DNA of 64,000 nt, from positions 806,001-870,000 of the forward strand of contig NW_002476418.1 in assembly GCF_000189635.1 (NCBI RefSeq). Reading direction: 5' to 3'. Shown piece by piece: positions 62,463 to 64,000 of the stretch (positions within the stretch are counted from its first letter, which is position 1; each line of letters begins with the position of its first letter). Both the position numbers and the translations under genes were made by a program. Source of the stretch: Tetrahymena thermophila SB210 (Eukaryota > Ciliophora > Oligohymenophorea > Hymenostomatida > Tetrahymenidae). Under the pieces are notes generated by a model, which was given only the letters and a program-made list of their open reading frames with translations, was not told where the DNA came from and ran no database searches.

Positions 62463-64000
62463 TTTGCGAAATTAAATTTAAATAATTAATTATAAATAAA
62501 AGTGAATTTACTTTACAAAGCTAGATATAGAAAAATAAAACTCTTTTATCTCAAATTTTATAGATGAATTCACTAATTTTATTAAACACATTCATAATAA
62601 AAAAATAAATTCTTAAATTTATTGACTCAAATATTAAAACGAAAATAGATAAATATTATGAATTTATATGTTTTTTTCTAACAAAATTTGAATTATTCAA
62701 GGATAGCGCGATTTATTTCTGTCTTTTTCAAATTTTATTTTTGAATAATTATTAATAATATTTCATTTTATCCAAAAAAAAATTATATCAAGCAACACCT
62801 TTTTTGTATGTATCACTTATTTTGAGCACAACAGATTTTACTGTCAAGAGAGATTTTATGAGCCTATATTGTTTTATGAAATTTGACATTCATTCAAATA
62901 TTAAAAAATACCTGTTTTTACTCGTAATTGATTGAAAGAGTTTTGAATTGTTAGAGAAATAAAAATTTATTTTACAAATCAGTTTAATTTTTTACTTAAA
63001 ATTTGAAGAATCTTTTAAATTAATTATTAAAAAAATAGAAATGCTAATTTTTAAGAATTTATAAAATTTTGTATGTTTTAAATGTGGAAATAAACTGTAT
63101 AAATAAATTCATTTAATTAAAAATTAATCATCATTAAAAATTGTTGAAATCATTATAGTAATTTCTGTTAAAGCTATTAGGTTAATAGTTTTAATATTAA
63201 AATTATCGGTTGTTGTTATATTAATTTTAGCGAATGTTATTTTATTAGCTATAGGGTTAATTGTAATATTAACGATTATTAAAGGAATTGTTGTTTATAT
63301 TATAATTATTATGTTTTAATCTTTTGTATGGATTCTAATTTAACTACTAATATGTTGGATACATTTACTACCTGTAATCATTATGCAAAGCTACATCTTA
63401 ATTAGTATTTTCTTTTTATTATAATTCATTTATTATGTATTCAACCTACGGAGGAATTTCACCTTTTTGAACTTTAAAGAAAAGTAAAATATGTATTAAA
63501 TAATATTTTTTAAAATTATTTATTCCTTTTCTTTTCTCTTAATCATCATTGCAATCATTTGAAGCTAGTATGTTTTCTGAATTATCTAGATCATAGTATT
63601 TTGTTATTAATGCTTTATTACATTCTTAGATTATTAAATCTACAAATTTTACAAGACTTACTTATTGTCCGTTTAATTCTTCAGTAGAAGTTTGTATATT
63701 TTATGAGAAATATTTATCATTACTAAGCCAAGTAAACATACTCTTTCTAAATTATTTTATTTTGGTTTAGCCATTTTATAATTATTTTACATCCTGTTCT
63801 TCAAATTCATAGAAGTTAATTTATTTAATTTCTCTTAGGGGCAATAAGCAAAGTCTGACTTTCTTTTAAGGGAAAAGGCCTTCTTACAAGCTTTATTATT
63901 CTCTGATCTTGCCCAAGTAGAAACCTTGGTAATCTACCATCAGCTTATATTCTGTTTCTGCATTCCTTAAGTAGAGTTCTGTTATTAATACCTCATTTTC
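61885..64000. repeat. Segmental duplication, right copy
   Basis: Counterpart of 54515-56555, containing intact gene D and the 3' part of gene C. It continues past the window end. Confidence 0.85.
63131..64000 (-). CDS. Array paralogue C, 3' part only
   Basis: C-terminal 289 residues; the 5' end lies beyond 64000. Near-identical over long stretches to A: ENEVLITELYLRNAETEYKL, MVDYQGFYLGKIREQQSL, KKVRLCLLPLREIKQINFYE, FRKSMFTWLS, LDNSENILASNDC, NFKKYYLIHILLF. Like A it has ELY where B has DWK. After EIPPQV it carries a tail of about 100 residues rich in Q, N and Y (QQNNIRQNQYNNNRQFQYQN and similar), ending at two consecutive TGA codons (63133-63128). It is intact where the A tail is cut. Function unknown. 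Confidence 0.75.

Noticed and set aside
1..64000. Chromosome-breakage sequence, telomere repeats, tRNA genes, CRISPR arrays
   Set aside because: Looked for by eye (AAAGAGGTTGGTTTA, CCCCAA repeats, T-loop GTTCGA motifs, spaced direct repeats); none found. A tRNA scan could still find one I missed.

Overview
The window reads as genomic DNA from a Tetrahymena-like ciliate. It is very AT-rich. Every recognisable gene needs TAA and TAG read as glutamine with TGA as the only stop, and genes are split by short, AT-rich GT...AG introns, mostly about 37-310 nt. Paramecium introns are usually shorter (20-35 nt), so Tetrahymena or a close relative is the best guess. Because only TGA stops translation, long open frames arise by chance here. 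I called genes on protein-family motifs, codon character and exon phase rather than on ORF length.

Left end (1-2.2 kb): the N-terminal two thirds of a cytosolic M14 carboxypeptidase (tubulin deglutamylase family), minus strand, running off the window. About 16 kb follows (2.2-18.2 kb) with no confident gene, only AT-rich DNA, simple repeats, a few short coding-like stretches that may be relics, and one neat stem-loop. An intronless Q-rich gene with unusually C-rich codons lies at 18.8-20.4 kb, behind an ATG-free leader of 630 nt. Another gene-poor tract of about 7.8 kb follows.

Centre (28.2-54.1 kb) is gene-dense: a leucine-rich-repeat-like protein (minus) divergent from chorismate synthase (plus); a large WDR90/POC16 centriole-wall protein with CFA20 domain and WD40 repeats (minus) divergent from an Ariadne-type RBR ubiquitin ligase (plus); a PAP2/glucose-6-phosphatase-like membrane phosphatase (minus); and a compact VPS13/chorein-type bridge lipid-transfer protein (minus). 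The carboxypeptidase and WDR90 both act on centriolar or axonemal microtubules, but they are about 32 kb apart and I see no operon-like link.

Right end (54.5-64 kb) is the most unusual part. It holds a tandem, minus-strand array of at least three paralogues of a protein family I cannot name (called A, B and C here), plus a smaller coiled-coil gene (D) and a decayed copy of D (D'). A roughly 2.1-kb segment carrying D plus the 3' half of the A/C gene is present twice (54.5-56.6 and 61.9-64.0 kb). Paralogue B keeps residues that look like a PD-(D/E)XK nuclease core, while A and C have lost them. B and C end in long Q/N-rich, prion-like tails. The tail of A is cut by a TGA, although matching sequence continues after it. 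This array is my best candidate for an undescribed system.
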